64,000 bases of DNA from Kingdonia uniflora (GCA_014058105.1 JACGCM010000882.1:868001-932000); one strand, 5' to 3'. Numbered from the stretch's first letter, positions 10,679-22,216 are shown. The notes: generated by a model not told the origin, from the sequence alone. Numbers and translations are program-made.

Positions 10679-11880
10679 ATTCTCCACCTCGGTGAAGATT
10701 TCCCCCAACCAAACGAATCGAAATCTAAGCCGAACATAGTAGCCATCCAACCGAATCCAAATAAACTCTCTTCACCATCAATTACCCCCAAAGACCCAAA
10801 CACACAAACGGCCCAAAGAAACCAACCAAACCAAGCGTCCCCAAAAGGACCAAATCCAAAACCAAGCATCCCAAAGGACCAAAACAAACCAAATGTCCCA
10901 AGGAACCAAAATCGACTGTACCAAATCAATGGTTGCCTACGTACCTCCGTGGATCAAGTCGTCCGTAGTTCACAAAACATCCAATCAATCAATATGAAGA
11001 ATTTGAACTAAGTCCAAACAATGATTGAACTTAATTCCTGAAGCAATTTTTGTAAACATATATGTCGGGTTATCTTTGGTGTGAATCTTCTTCAACAGAA
11101 TCTCACCCTCTTCCAGGACTTCTCTAATAAAGTGATAACGTACATCAATATGTTTTGTGCGCTGGTGATGAACCTAATTTTTGGCCAAGAAGATAGCGCT
11201 CTGACTATCACAGTAAGCATCAAGATGATCCATCTTAATGCCAATATCGCGCAGAAGACTTTTCATCCAAATGGATTCTTTTATTGCCTCTGTCACTGCC
11301 ATATACTCAGCCTCGATAGTAGATAATGCCACCGTTGACTATACCATGGATCTTCAACTAACTGGCCCTCCACCCAATGTAAACACATACCCGGTAGTAG
11401 ACCGCAGTTTATCCAAGTCACCCATATAGTCAAAATCTTCATAACCCACACAAAACCGATCAGTCGACTCTTATTTACGAAATTCCAAACCAATATCCAC
11501 AGTACCTTTGATATACCGTAGAATCCATTTTACCGCTCGCCAATAATCTATACCTAGATCATGCATGTATCGGCTAACCATACCAACCGCCTATAAAATA
11601 TCTGGCCGAGTACATACCATAGCATACATCAAGCTACCAATCGCGCTGGCTTAAGGAACTTGACTCATGTAATCATGTTCCTCATCAGTGTTTGGAGACA
11701 TAGAAGCCTTAAGCTTAAAATGAGAAGCAAGGGGAGTACTTACAGATTTTGTGCTACCATCAATGCCAAATCTCTAAAGTTCCTTCCTCATATACGAAGT
11801 CTGAGAGAAATACACCGTTCCATTCTCCCTATCTCTATGAATCTCTATACCAAGAATCTTTGTTTGTATCGCCAAGATCC
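10679..11880 (-). pseudogene. copia RNase H region and 3' untranslated part, degenerate
   Basis: On the minus strand this holds the broken RNase H end of the element. About 11,100-11,850 still match the usual copia block order, with many stops. Bases 10,690-11,050 are non-coding with imperfect tandem runs of CCAAA-rich sequence. The purine tract next to the LTR (minus-strand gaggtggagaat, ~10,681-10,694) serves as the second-strand primer. Confidence 0.55.
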
Positions 11881-12604
11881 TTTATTTAAAATTCTTTACC
11901 CATTTGCTTTTTCAGCTTATCAATCTCGTATTTGTGCTTACACGCAATAAGCATATCATCCACATACAAAAGCAAATAAATAAAGGACCCGTCACGTAGC
12001 TTGCGTAAGTAGACACAATGGTCATAATGACTCCGCTTGTACTTCTGCCCAATCATAAACTGATCAAACATTTATACCATTGTCTTGGAGACTGCTTCAA
12101 ACCGTACAACGACCTTTTCAGCTTACACACATAGTCTTCCTTCCCCGCAATCGTAAACTCACTCGGCTGAGTCATATAGATCTTTTCTTTCAAATTCTAA
12201 TGTAAGAGCGTCGTCTTAACATCGAGTTGTTGCAACTCCAAATTGAATTGCGTTACTAAGGCCAATAGGATTAGTATGGAAGAATGTTTCACTACCGGAG
12301 AAAACACCTCATTGTAATCGATCCCTTCCCTTTGAGCGTAGCCCTTTACTACAAGTCTCGCCTTGAAGCGTATATTTTAATCAAGAGATCCTTATTTCTT
12401 AGTGTAGACCCATTTATAACTGATCGCTTTCTTTCCTTTTAGCAACTTTGAAAGGTCCCAAGTTCTATTTTTGAAAATTGAATACATACTCTTTGCGATT
12501 GACTCTGCCACCAGAATCTCTTCATCTGTACTGCCAAATACTCTACCTTTATCCGCGTTTGTATCATTTGGAACATGTTCTAATGGCTCATCACCCGTTA
12601 TCAC
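11881..12604 (-). pseudogene. copia reverse transcriptase, degenerate
   Basis: At 12071-11886 the frame reads YLLLYVDDMLIACKHKYEI, containing the RT catalytic YVDDM box. Upstream on the minus strand, 12604-12392 carries the N-terminal RT block (AISYKWVYTKK). The interval between them is broken by stops, so no functional RT can be made. Confidence 0.78.
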
Positions 12605-13571
12605 ACCGGTATATGACCCCCCTTAAGTACATAACTCTTTGGCCAATGTGAAGACGCATCGATCTCCACATGCTGCAATACCCTGCTGGATGTCTCCTCT
12701 GTGTGCTCAGAGTCATGCGACTTCATCATAAAGGCCTCATCAAAAGTGACATCTTTGCTTAGAATGATTTTTCGGTCTCTCGCATCCCACAACTTGTAAC
12801 CATTCACACCCTTCTTCTTACCCAGAAAAATGGCATTCCTTGCTCGTGGATCCAACATACCATCCTTAACATGATAGTATGCCAGACACCCAAATATACG
12901 AAGAGTATCATAATCTGTAGTAGGTTCGCCTAACCAATCTTCCATTGGTATTTTACCCTCAATTATAGTTGAAGGCAACCTATTAACGAGATAACATGCA
13001 TATGTCAAAGCCTCAGCCAAAAATGACTTACCCAACCCAAAATTGGACAACATGCACCGTACCTTTTCCAGTAAAGCACGGTTCATGCGCTCGGTTACCC
13101 CGTTTTGTTGTGGTGTCTCTCTAACCATGAAGTGTCGAACTATCTCATCATCCCGACATACTTGCAAGAATGGATCACTAGTGCACTTCCCACCATTATC
13201 TGAACAGAGCGATTTGATCTTTCTGTCAGTCTGAGTCTTAATCAATTTCTTTCACGTCATAAAATTTCTAGGACTTCATCCTTCCTCATAGTGTACACCC
13301 AAACACGCAAAGAAAAGTCATCCACAAAAGATATAAAGTAATGCTTCCCCCCTAGCGATGCATTCTTGGAGGGTCCCCAAATATCAGTGTGAACATAATC
13401 AAGAGTTTCACGAATACGGTGGATCGTGGTGTTGAACTTAACTCTTTTCTGCTTGCCCAGAACGTAGTGTTCACAAAAACCCAATTTGCACAACTTGGCA
13501 CCATTCAAAAGCCCCGGTTCGCGAGAACTCTTAAAGACTTTTCTCCCGCATGCGCCAAACGCATGTACCAT
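12601..13571 (-). pseudogene. copia integrase, frame-shifted
   Basis: Two overlapping minus-strand frames cover the integrase. Frame 13571-13257 has the GAG-pre-integrase tail and the core start (DYVHTDIWGPS, FVDDFS). Frame 13245-12601 has SDNGGKCTSDPF, the ETPQQNGVTERMNRALLEK block with the catalytic Glu, and the downstream GYKLWD block. The Asp-Asp-Glu set is visible but lies in two frames, so a frameshift near 13,250 inactivates it. Confidence 0.82.
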
Positions 13572-14680
13572 AGCCGTGTGGTATCTTTAGAAGTGGTCTT
13601 CTCTCTTCCCGCTGTAGAAACATCACCAAGAACAGTCGTACCATCCAAATAGTACAAGTTGTTACTTCTTCTATGATCCTTCAATATCACCATGGCTCCC
13701 TTAAGAACCCTTTTTACCCCATTCTTAGACACAACTTTGTAGTCTTGTGCTTCAAATGTCCCCGTCGAGATAATACTCTTACTCATTGTCGGAATAAACC
13801 AAACTTCATCAATCTCTATATGCAATCCATTGTGCAACTTTAGTCAAATGGTACCTATCCCCATGATGCGGCAAGCATTGTCATTTCCCATCACCACCGC
13901 TCCATCTTCTAGCAATTTCAAACTATAAAAACAAGCCCTTTTGGGATAAATGTGATAAGTAGCACCCGAATCTAAAATTCATTCCTTTATATCAATAACA
14001 CATGCACTAGTAGTTATAGTAAAAGAGAAGTCTGAATCATTACCTCCCATTTCTGTGTCATGAGCAAAATTCACAGAAGAACCTATTTTTCACGCATTCT
14101 TCTTCTTGAGCGCGGGATAATCAATTTCCCAATGTCTCTTTAATATCATCATGGCTCCCTTAACAAGAACAGTCGTACCATCCAAATAGTATAAGTTGTT
14201 TCATCTTCTGTGACCCTTTAATATCATCATGGCTCCCTTAAGAACCCTTTTTACCCTATTCTCAGACACAACCTTATAGCTTTGCGCTTCAAGTATCCCT
14301 GTCAAGATAATGTTCTTACTCATTGTCGAAATAAACTGAACCTCATCAATCTCTTTTTAACCAACCCATTGTGCAACTTTATTTGAATGGTACTTATCCC
14401 CATGATGCGGCATGAATTGTCATTTCCCATTACCACCGCTCTATCTTCTAGCAATTTTAAACTAGAAAAATAAGCCCTTTTGGGACAAATGTAATAATAA
14501 GCACCCGAATCTAAAATTCATTCCTTTGTATCAATAACACATGCACTAGTAGTTATAGTAAAAGAGAAGTCTGAATTATTACCTCCCATTTTTGTGTCAT
14601 GAGCAAAATTCACAGAAGAACCTATTTTTCACGCATTCTTCTTCTTGAGCGCGGGATAATCAATTTCCCAATGTCATGTT
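13505..14680 (-). pseudogene. copia protease region with a ~538-bp internal tandem duplication
   Basis: On the minus strand the aspartic protease start (ILDSGAT-type motif, with Trp before it changed to TGA) is encoded twice, near 13,975 and near 14,515. The block 13,628-14,140 repeats as 14,165-14,680. The anchor aacagtcgtaccatcc is at 13631 and 14168, and cttcttgagcgcgggataa is at about 14,102 and 14,641. A further short copy of the catggctccctta segment lies at the junction (14,140-14,163). The frame 13837-13505 is the better-preserved unit. The duplication is local to this copy of the element. Confidence 0.82.
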
Positions 14681-14697
14681 TCCTTGCAACATGCGCA

Positions 14698-15399
14698 TTA
14701 GTCCTTAGTCAAATAGTTATGGTTTCCCCCACGACCTCTCGATTTCGATCGAGAGTTGTTACCCAATGGATTTTTCTTATACGAGGATCTTCCTCGAACC
14801 ATTAGTACATCAGATGTAGACTTGTCGGCCTCACATTTCTCCTTTCTCTGGTACTCACGGTTAACTACGGCCGTAGTCACATCCGTGTACTTCAAAGAAC
14901 TCTTTCCATAAGTTATCGTAGTGACAAAGTGTTCAAATTCTTCCAGAAGTGAGTTCAAGAACAAGAGAGCTTTATCTTCATCCCCAACTACCTCTTCAAG
15001 ATTCGCTAAGTCGGCCAACAACTTAGTGAAGTCATTCAAATGCTCGGACATACTAATCCCTTGCCTCATAGTGAAGCGATAAAGTTTTCTCTTCAAGTGG
15101 AGTCGATTTTGGATGTTCTTTACCAAGTTCTTCTCCTCTAATATCCGCCAAATTTCTTTTGCGGAGGTTTCATTTATCACAAGGTATTTAATGTCTTGTG
15201 CAAGACAAGAAATAGTTTGGCCACAAGCCCTCTTATTCATCTTCCTCCATACACTCTCCTCTATGTCAACCGACTTGTCCCCCAATACCTCGTCTAAGTC
15301 TTGTCGACTTAGGGAATTAATAACTTCGCATCGCCATATGCCAAAGTTATTTGTGTCATTAAATTTCTCAACTTCAAACTTTGCATTGTTGAACATCAC
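14698..15399 (-). pseudogene. copia Gag, zinc knuckle lost
   Basis: The minus-strand frame is open for 233 codons. It carries Gag-like blocks FEVEKFNDTNNFGIWR, LDEVLGDKSVD and SLLEEFEHFVTTI, then a basic Arg/Ser/Gly tail (SRSKSRGRGG). The frame begins with GTG followed by ATG at 15396, so the true start is probably further upstream. It stops just before the zinc knuckle. The next codons on the minus strand (C-A-C-C ... stop ... H-W-E) are a CCHC knuckle with a stop and a Tyr in place of the last Cys. Gag normally packages element RNA. Confidence 0.85.
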
Positions 15400-15550
15400 C
15401 GTTTTATTTCTTTTCGAGGTCGAAGAACTAGTTTCAACTTCATCTCCTATGTTTTCACCAATTTACATGAACTAACCAAATCCCAAAACAAATTGAAATT
15501 GAGAAACCCCGAGTTACCTCAAAATTGCACACCACCGAGGAATCAAACTC

Positions 15551-15564
15551 GCTCTGACACCAAT
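15551..15564 (-). other. primer-binding site of the minus-strand copia element
   Basis: The minus strand reads ATTGGTGTCAGAGC directly after the 5' LTR. It resembles the usual plant copia initiator-Met-tRNA site (TGGTATCAGAGC) with one change. Confidence 0.8.
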
Positions 15565-16096
15565 TGTTGAGTCGCTAGCCTGGAAGTTGAAACTCCAAGT
15601 CGATTTGGGTTAGTCACAAACAAGCACAATCAAAGAAATACACATAACACCAAGTTTAAGGTGGTTCAGCAAATTGTATAAATCCACCGTACGAGAGAGA
15701 GAGAGAGAGAGTTTATTCAAGATCCCAATTAGAATCACTCAAACCCAATTAGTATTTCTTACTCAAGAAATCCTCCCAAATATTCTCACCAAAGGATTAT
15801 CTCAAAGGATTTCTCTCAAAGAACTTAAGTCCCCATTTATATACTAGGGGAACTCTTTACAATCCCTCATATCTCGAGGCAAGTCAGGGTTCCAAACAAA
15901 TCTCAAAATTGAGTTTTTCCGAAGTCTATTCTAATAGACTATTTGTATTTGTACTTTTATTCGAACAAAAGGTACCCTGTGTGGTCTATTCGAACAGAAA
16001 CATTTTCTGTTCGAACAAACCCAATTTCGTTCGAACGGCAAGAAATCTCTTTCCAACGACTTGTAACAGTTTTTTTAAATAGCAAATAGTTCTACA
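15565..16096 (-). repeat. 5' LTR of the minus-strand copia element
   Basis: This 532-bp LTR pairs with 10123-10678. A (GA)n run is at about 15,692-15,711. A TATA-like tract (minus strand ctagtatataaatgg) is near 15,834-15,848. The TTCGAA-motif cluster (TATTCGAACAA, CTATTCGAACAG, CTGTTCGAACAA, CGTTCGAACGG) spans about 15,955-16,050. Confidence 0.82.
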
Positions 16097-16135
16097 GGAG
16101 GGGACTAAAAAATCATATCGCATATCCCCAACAAT
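16097..16135 (+). pseudogene. tail of CNL LRR fragment D
   Basis: The short stretch GGAGGGGACTAAA...CATATCCCCAACA matches the final coding stretch of copies A, B and C (gaggattggaatatcatatc..catccccaacattc, e.g. 26,049-26,090). It continues LRR fragment D, which stops at 9356. This shows that the 6.7 kb between them was inserted. Confidence 0.75.
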
Positions 16136-16530
16136 GCCACGGCAGTCAAACAGAAATAGAGAAGACTATCACCTCGTCTTTAAGATGAAGTCAACAATGA
16201 AATCGATAAGTTGATCAAAGTGGGATTCATTCGAGAAGCTAAGTACCCGGAATGGATCTCCAACATTGTCACAGTTTCAAAGAACAATGGGAAAGTCTGA
16301 TTTTGCGTGAATTTTACCGATCTAAACAAACACACTCTGAAGGACAGTTTCCTTCTTCCAATCATTCATCAAGTTCTTGATTCCATGGCAGGTCACGAGC
16401 TCTTATCTATGATAGATGCTGCTTTTGGATACAATCAAATACCTCTCTAAGACACCGATCAGAAAAATACTACTTTCATCACTAAAAGGTAACTTTACTG
16501 TTACAAAGTCATGTCTTTCAGTTGAATGGC
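16136..16530 (+). pseudogene. Ty3/gypsy reverse transcriptase fragment
   Basis: Reading the + strand with stops gives the gypsy RT order: EIDKLIKVGFIREAKYPEW, NIVTVSKNNGK, CVNFTDLNKHTLKDSF, LPIIHQVLDSMAGHELLS, MIDAAFGYNQI. Trp has become a stop in the GK-W segment, and other stops follow. It is an isolated, old fragment without LTRs in the vicinity, joined directly to the CNL tail. Confidence 0.85.
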
Positions 16531-17572
16531 CTACATAAAAGTCCTCAGTCACCACGGCTTTCAAGCATGCATATCTTTGGTAAAAATATTGACAATCAAG
16601 GGCAACAACACCAACACTTCATTTACCTTATCCATTATCTACCATAATGTAATGTTCCAATATTATTTGGTAGAGCGTTACGAATTATACATAAGAATAC
16701 GCTACCTCCATGTACAAACTCTTTTAAACATTATAATTTAACCAATATTACAAGGCAAAACATATACTAATGTCCTCCATGACTAGACTATCGTAAACAA
16801 TGTGCATTAAATAACATTTTAAGGAACGCGTTCCCAACTGCTAGTTGCTATTAAGATCACAACCAAACAACTACTCTTGGCGGATGCACTGAGGATACAA
16901 ATAACTTAGCCTAGACAATTTTGTAAGTAAATAATTTCAATTCTAATAGTAGAGTTGGTCTGATGCTTTATTCGATTTGCTACAAGTGGGTTAACAATGT
17001 CTTCTAGTAATACTACAGTTTAGTCGACAATAACAGATTCCTTGGTAGATTATCCTCAAAACTTCATGACAATATTGGCAACATGAGATTATGCAGCCAA
17101 AACTCAAATCTTGGTTTCTGGAATGAGGAAGTTGCTTCGAAGATATGATCATCTGGTTAAGAGCTTTTGGGTACACCTTCATCAGAGCTTGTACTACTTT
17201 CTCTTTTACGTGTAAATAGGTTATTGTGAGTGTGTAGATATGTCTTGTACATAACTCGAATGTGAAAATACACAATAACAAATTACTCTATACAGTTACA
17301 AGCTTCACCTTGTATCCATTTTGGCAAAAGCCTGCTTTCTTCGAACGCTTGCTTGCCAACAGTTTTGACAAAATGAGAAGAAAAAGATGAGCCTAATTAG
17401 ATGTTTTCTCAACATGTTACTATCAATCAATTGTGGCCATCCAAATTCAAATCTAAAATGTTATGAAAGTTAATCACTTGACTGACTTATTTTTATCGCT
17501 TTAACGACTTATCGAGATAAAATTTCACATTGATCGGTTTAGGTTGGAAATATAATGTGGAGTACTATGTCT
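16531..17572. other. intergenic region, one CNL leader remnant
   Basis: No gene is recognised. The only explained piece is the CNL-leader remnant at 16845-16892. Short frames at 16526-16741 and 17281-16991 have no recognisable content. Confidence 0.5.
16845..16892 (+). pseudogene. remnant of a CNL 5' leader and start codon region
   Basis: TTGCTATTAAGATCACAACC and the following AAACAACT match the leader of copy B (17,660-17,685) and copy C (31,425-31,451), then GGCGGATGCACT matches the first codons. The ATG is changed and no CNL body follows. It marks another deleted copy. Confidence 0.6.
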
Positions 17573-17685
17573 TTAAGGATAGAGTATAGATGTCACTGAT
17601 CAAAATATCTTATAGTTTGAGCATCTGAGTATTCTTGTGATATCTCCCTTTTGCTTATTGCTATTAAGATCACAATCAAACAACT
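17573..17685 (+). promoter_or_regulatory. conserved 5' leader of CNL copy B
   Basis: This block is shared with 31,338-31,451 (copy C) and with 48,738-48,836 (no gene). The tracts GTTTGAGCATCTGAGTATTC and GCTATTAAGATCACAA are nearly identical up to the ATG. It probably contains the 5' UTR and proximal promoter of the ancestral CNL gene. Confidence 0.6.
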
Positions 17686-17734
17686 ATGGTGGATGCACTT
17701 GTCTCCGTTATCGTGGAATAGCTGATGTCCTTCC

Positions 17735-18314
17735 TGTTGGGTATGAACTCGAATTGTCGAAGTCGTTCGAACGAGATTCATAGCCGTTCGAACGAAATCA
17801 TGTACTCCCTGGAATTTTGGCCCAAGAGTTAATCTCGTTCGAACGAGCTCTGATGTCATTCGAACGATATGTTATGTTTCTAGGGTTGAAGACCAACTAT
17901 CGCAAAGTCGTTTGAACGAGCTTGGAGTCGTTCGAACGAGCTTCACATAGGTTTACCTTAGATATTAGAGTTATGCCTCGAGATCCGTACTACGTATATT
18001 TTTGGTCCTCTAGTATATAAAGAGGACTTATATTATTTTGTTAACTATCTTTTGGTGAGTTTAACCTTAGAGAGGCAAGGGCTTGAGAGACTCCATTAAA
18101 GCTTGAGATGCTTGAGAGATCATTGTAACCTATTTGATATCATAGTGAATTGTTCGTGGGGAGTAGTTTTTTATCCGCAAGGGTTTTCCACTTCCCTCCT
18201 CCGGGTAAATTCCTTGTGTTCTTTATTGTCTTTGTTTAATTTACTTCTTGTGTTGGCGATTTCCGCGTTTCGTTCTTCGTAGGTAAGATAGAGTAGCTAC
18301 CTCCATTCTCAACA
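17735..18314 (+). repeat. 5' LTR of the CNL-B copia element
   Basis: This is 580 bp with TGTTGGGTATG...CTCAACA ends. U3 holds six copies of a palindrome close to TCGTTCGAACGA, at 17763, 17784, 17834, 17856, 17908 and 17928. A TATA box (tagtatataaag) follows at about 18,010-18,021. The 3' LTR has five copies and a rearranged start. Confidence 0.93.
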
Positions 18315-18316
18315 AT

Positions 18317-18328
18317 TGGTATCAGAGC
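18317..18328 (+). other. primer-binding site of the CNL-B copia element
   Basis: TGGTATCAGAGC, two bases after the LTR, matches the plant initiator-Met-tRNA 3' end used by copia elements. Confidence 0.93.
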
Positions 18329-18357
18329 GAGTGTTAGGGCCTGTGTGGTGAAGAGTG

Positions 18358-19140
18358 ATGGCCGATCAGGAGAAGTTGAAGATCACGAAGTTCAATGGGT
18401 CGAATTTCGGAGTGTAGAAGATGCAGATAAAAGATTACCTTTATCAGAAGGATCTTGATCTACCGCTGGGTGGAGCTGAGATGAAGCCAGTAGATTTTGA
18501 TAAAGCTAAGTGGGCGCGATTGGATCGCAAAGCGCTTAGAACCGTTAGGTTAGCGTTATCATCTCAAATTCTGCACATGATCTCCAAAGTTATGACGATG
18601 AAGGGATTGATGGAGACGTTGTCACCTATGTACTCGAAACCGTCCGGGGCAAATAAGGTTCACCTTTTACGGTGCTTGTTTACTTTGAAGATGAATGACA
18701 ATAGTAGTGTGTAAGCTCATATCAGTAAGTTTAATACCATACATGCTCAACTGGAATTCGTAAAAATTACTTTTATCGAGAAGGTGAGACCGTGGGCTCT
18801 TCTAGGGCAGATGCCAGAAAGTTGGGAAAGATTCATTATAGCAGTGAGCAACTTATCTAGGAAGGAAGACATCAAATTTGGCACTATAGTCTCGCTGATT
18901 ATGAGTGAAGAGAATAGGCGTAAAACATCTGAACCCTCTTTGAGTTCAAACGACAGTATGTTGAACGTCGAGGAAAGAGGGAGGCATTACTGAAAAGGGT
19001 CGAAATTTGGAAGGGGTCGATCACAGTCAAGAGGGAAGTCTAAGCTGCCCGGTGCGTGTTGGACTTGTGGAAAGAAGGGTCACTTCAGGCGAGATTGTAA
19101 CTCTTCCCCTTTTAAGAAGATTGATGATGAAGAGAAAGAT
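18358..19140 (+). pseudogene. copia Gag with CCHC zinc knuckle, several stops
   Basis: The ATG at 18358 starts MADQEKLKITKFNGSNFGV, followed by TAG in place of the usual Trp (18418-18420). After it come KDYLYQKDLDLPLGG and a Gag block with stops at 18712 and 18991. The zinc knuckle CWTCGKKGHFRRDC is at about 19,058-19,100. Gag should coat the RNA. Two of the stops (TAG at 18418 and TGA at 18991) replace TGG codons. Confidence 0.88.
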
Positions 19141-20490
19141 ACAATGAACCTTACTGAGGAGGCTAGTTCTGACGAGGCTCTACTACTATCGTGTGACGAT
19201 GTTAACGAATCTTGGATTGTTGATTCGGGCGCTTCCTTCCATGCTACTACGAACGTAGGTTTTCTTACCAATATTGTTAAAGGCGACTTCGGTACGGTCT
19301 TTCTTGCAGATAAGAATGCACGCAATATTACTGGAAAGGGAAACGCTAGGTTGTTATTGCCTTCAGGGGGAACATTGGTTTTATAGAATGTGCGACTTGT
19401 ACCTAAAGTGGGGTGTAACCTTATATCGGTTAGCAAATTGGCGGATGATGCCGGATACGAGTGTACCTTTGGCACAACCTTCTGGAAGGTTACAAAGGGA
19501 GCTATGTTGGTAGCTCGAGGCTTGCGACAAGGAACATTGTATACAACGCAAAGTACAATTTCCACTATTTGTACGGCTACTCCGGGAATTGATACAAGTA
19601 CGTGGCACAAACGGCTCGATCACATGAGTGAGAAGGGGATGAAGATCATGGTAACGAAGGGAAAGCTAGAGGGTCTTGCTGAGGTTGATCTCAAGTTTTA
19701 AATTATCTCGAAGATCAAGGAAACCCGGAAAGCTGGATCTTGTACATAAGGATATTTAGGGGATAACCAATGTATCTTCTCTTGGTGGTTTTCATTACTA
19801 TGTTACTTTTATCGATGATGCTACTCGTAGACTGTGGGTCTACTTCGTAAAGAACAAGTCAGATGTGTTCGATAAATTCAAGAGGTGGAGGGCTCTGGTT
19901 GAAAATAAAATTGGCTTGAAACTGAAATGTCTCAAGTCGGATAGCGGGGGCGAATACTGTAGTGACGAGTTTGAAGACTTTTGCGTATACAACGGGATTG
20001 GGAGACATAAGACTATTCCTGGAACACCGCAACAAAATGGTATTGCAGAACGCATGAATCGAATAATAAACGAGAGAGTGGGGAGTATGAGACTCAACGC
20101 TGGATTGCCAAAGTATTTTTGGGCAGATGCGGTTAGTACGGCGGCGTACTTGATTAATAGAGGGCCTTCGACGGCTTTGGATTTTGGACTACCTGAAGAA
20201 GCATGGATCAATAAAGAGGTAAACCTTAATCACTTCGTATTTTTGGTTGCATCTCATATATGCTTGATAATTCAGATACAATGACTAAGTTAGATGCAAA
20301 GTCGACGAATTGCATTTTTATTGGATACGGTGGTGATGAATTTGGGTACCGGTTTTGGGATGCGAAGAATCGGAAAGTTATCCGGAGCCGTAATGTTACA
20401 TTCAATGAGGATGTTTTGTATAAAGACTTCAAAGTACCTGTGGAAAGGATTCGAGGTGAAGTAGCGGAAAGTGTCGACATTGAAATATGA
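19141..20490 (+). pseudogene. copia protease and integrase, frame-broken
   Basis: Protease starts with WIVDSGASFHAT (~19,213-19,248), with catalytic Asp in DSGA. The frame is stopped by TAG at 19384. GAG-pre-integrase follows (WHKRLDHMSEKGM, ~19,603). The integrase core has LKSDSGGEY and IPGTPQQNGIAERMNRI (20,018-20,068; catalytic Glu). The frame breaks near 19,700 and 20,225. RFWDAKNRKVIRSRNVTF is at about 20,353-20,405. Confidence 0.88.
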
Positions 20491-22216
20491 TGAACCCTCT
20501 CGAGAGGATGATGCAGAAGTCGTGTTTAAGTTCGTTGCACCGAATCAAAACGAAGAACCGAATGATCTAGACATTCCAATAGCACTTCAAAAGGAGCCGA
20601 GAGTTGTAAGAATTTCGGCAAGGTACGTAAATTCTTTAAATCACTTGTTACTTACAGATGGTGGTGAACCTGAAAGTTATAAGAAGGCTTTAGATGTGGA
20701 AACCAAGAGCAAGTAGGAGCTTACTATGGATGATGAGATGCAGTCACTGTCAGTTAATCGAACTTAGGATTTAGTTCGGTTACCGAAGGGGATGAGAGCA
20801 TTGCATAACAAGTGGGTATACATACTAAAGCAAGAATCTGATGGTTCAAGGAGATTCAAGGCTAGACTTGTGGTGAAAGGCTTTCAACATAAAGAGGGCG
20901 TTGATTTCGGTGAGATTTTTGTTCCTGTTGTGAAGATGTATATTATTCGGGTTGTGATAAATATAGTTATTGTTGAAGACTTGCATCTTGAACAACTTGA
21001 TGTCAAGACTGCTTTTCTTCACGGTAACCTTGATGAAGAGATTTATATGAAGCAGCCATAAGGGTATTCGGTTAAAGGGAAAGAAGATCTTGTGTGTAGG
21101 CTTACAAAGAGCTTATACGGTTTGAAACAAGCGCCAAGACAGTGGTATTTAAAGTTTGAACAGTTCATGTCCAGAAATGGCTATTCGAAGAGCAATGCAG
21201 ATCACTGTTGTTTTATCAAGAATACGGGGAACTCGTATATTATTTTACTTCTGTATGTAGATGATATGTTGGTAGCAAGTGCTGACATGGGAGAAATAGT
21301 TAAGTTGAAGGAGCTGTTATCCCGAGAGTTTTCTATGAAGGACTTGGGTGCTTCGAGTCAAGTTTTTGGTATGCGTGTTACGAGGGACAGAAAGCGGCGA
21401 GAATTGAAGTTATCTCAAGCTGATTACATTGGCAAAGTACTGAAGCTATTCAATATGGATGGTTCTAAAGTTGTTAGCACACCATTGGGAGGTCACTTCA
21501 AATTATCAAAGGATTGTTGTCCGAAGACGCGGAATGATCGTGAAGAGATGCGGAAAGTTTCTTATCAATCCACGGTTGGTAGCCTAATGTACGATATGAT
21601 TTGTACAAGACCAGACATTGCCCAAGCAGTGGGAGTTGTGAGTAGGTATATGAACAATCCAGGCAAGGAGCATTAGAGAGCTGTGAAATGGATACTGAGG
21701 TATCTAAAGAAGACTCAAGATATGGCATTATGCTATGGGGGTTCTCACATATGCTTACAGGGTTTTGTTGGTTCTGATATGGCGGGTGACATGGATAGGC
21801 GGAAGAGCACTAGTGGTTTTATTTTTACATTGGGAAGCGGTGTAGTTACATGGGTTTCTAGGCTACAGAAGATTGTAGCTTTGTCTACGACGGAGGCAGA
21901 ATATGTTACAGCTACAGAAGCGTGCAAAGATATGGTTTGGCTCAAAGGGTTGATGAAAGAGCTTGGTAGATAACAATTCTCTTCTAAGTTGTATAGTGAT
22001 AGTCAAAGCGCTATACACTTAGCGAAAAATTTAGTTTTTCACTCTAGGACCAAGCACATTGATATTCGGTATCATTATATTCGCTCGCTCCTCGAGGACG
22101 GTGTGTTGAAGCTTGTGAAGAATCACACTGATGTGAATTCGGCCGATATGTTTACGAAGGTGGTGACTTTTCAGAAGTTGACGACATGTACAACTTCTGT
22201 AGGTTTTCAAGATTGA
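20471..22216 (+). pseudogene. copia reverse transcriptase and RNase H, frame-broken
   Basis: RT blocks run from LHNKWVYILKQE (20,798) to VKTAFLHGNLDEEIYMKQP (~21,005-21,060). [12 protein letters not shown] and the catalytic LLYVDDMLVAS (~21,250) come next. RNase H follows with GFVGSDMAGDMD and STTEAEYVTATEA (~21,890), then LAKNLVFHSRTKHIDIRYH and ADMFTK at the end. Stops at 20,714, 20,765, 21,059, 21,674 and 21,971 replace Trp or Gln, all explainable by C-to-T or G-to-A change. Confidence 0.9.

Larger units (their letters stand above)
10123..16096 (-). mobile_element. complete but decayed copia retrotransposon, minus strand
   Basis: The two LTRs (10123-10678 and 15565-16096) share long blocks. 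Both begin TGTTGAGTCGC in + orientation and end in CACA or CTACA. The primer-binding site, read on the minus strand, is TTGGTGTCAGAGC at 15563-15551, next to the right LTR (5' LTR). Flanking GGAGA and GGAGG form a 5-bp target duplication with one mismatch. Gag, protease, integrase, RT and RNase H remnants follow in minus-strand order. The element is 15 bp from the solo LTR at 9357-10107, and together they split LRR fragment D. Confidence 0.88.

Noticed and set aside
17763..17939. GTTCGAAC motifs as tRNA B boxes or tRNA genes
   Set aside because: GTTCGAAC resembles the T-loop B box, but no A box, anticodon stem or acceptor stem was found, and the motif recurs as palindromes inside LTRs.
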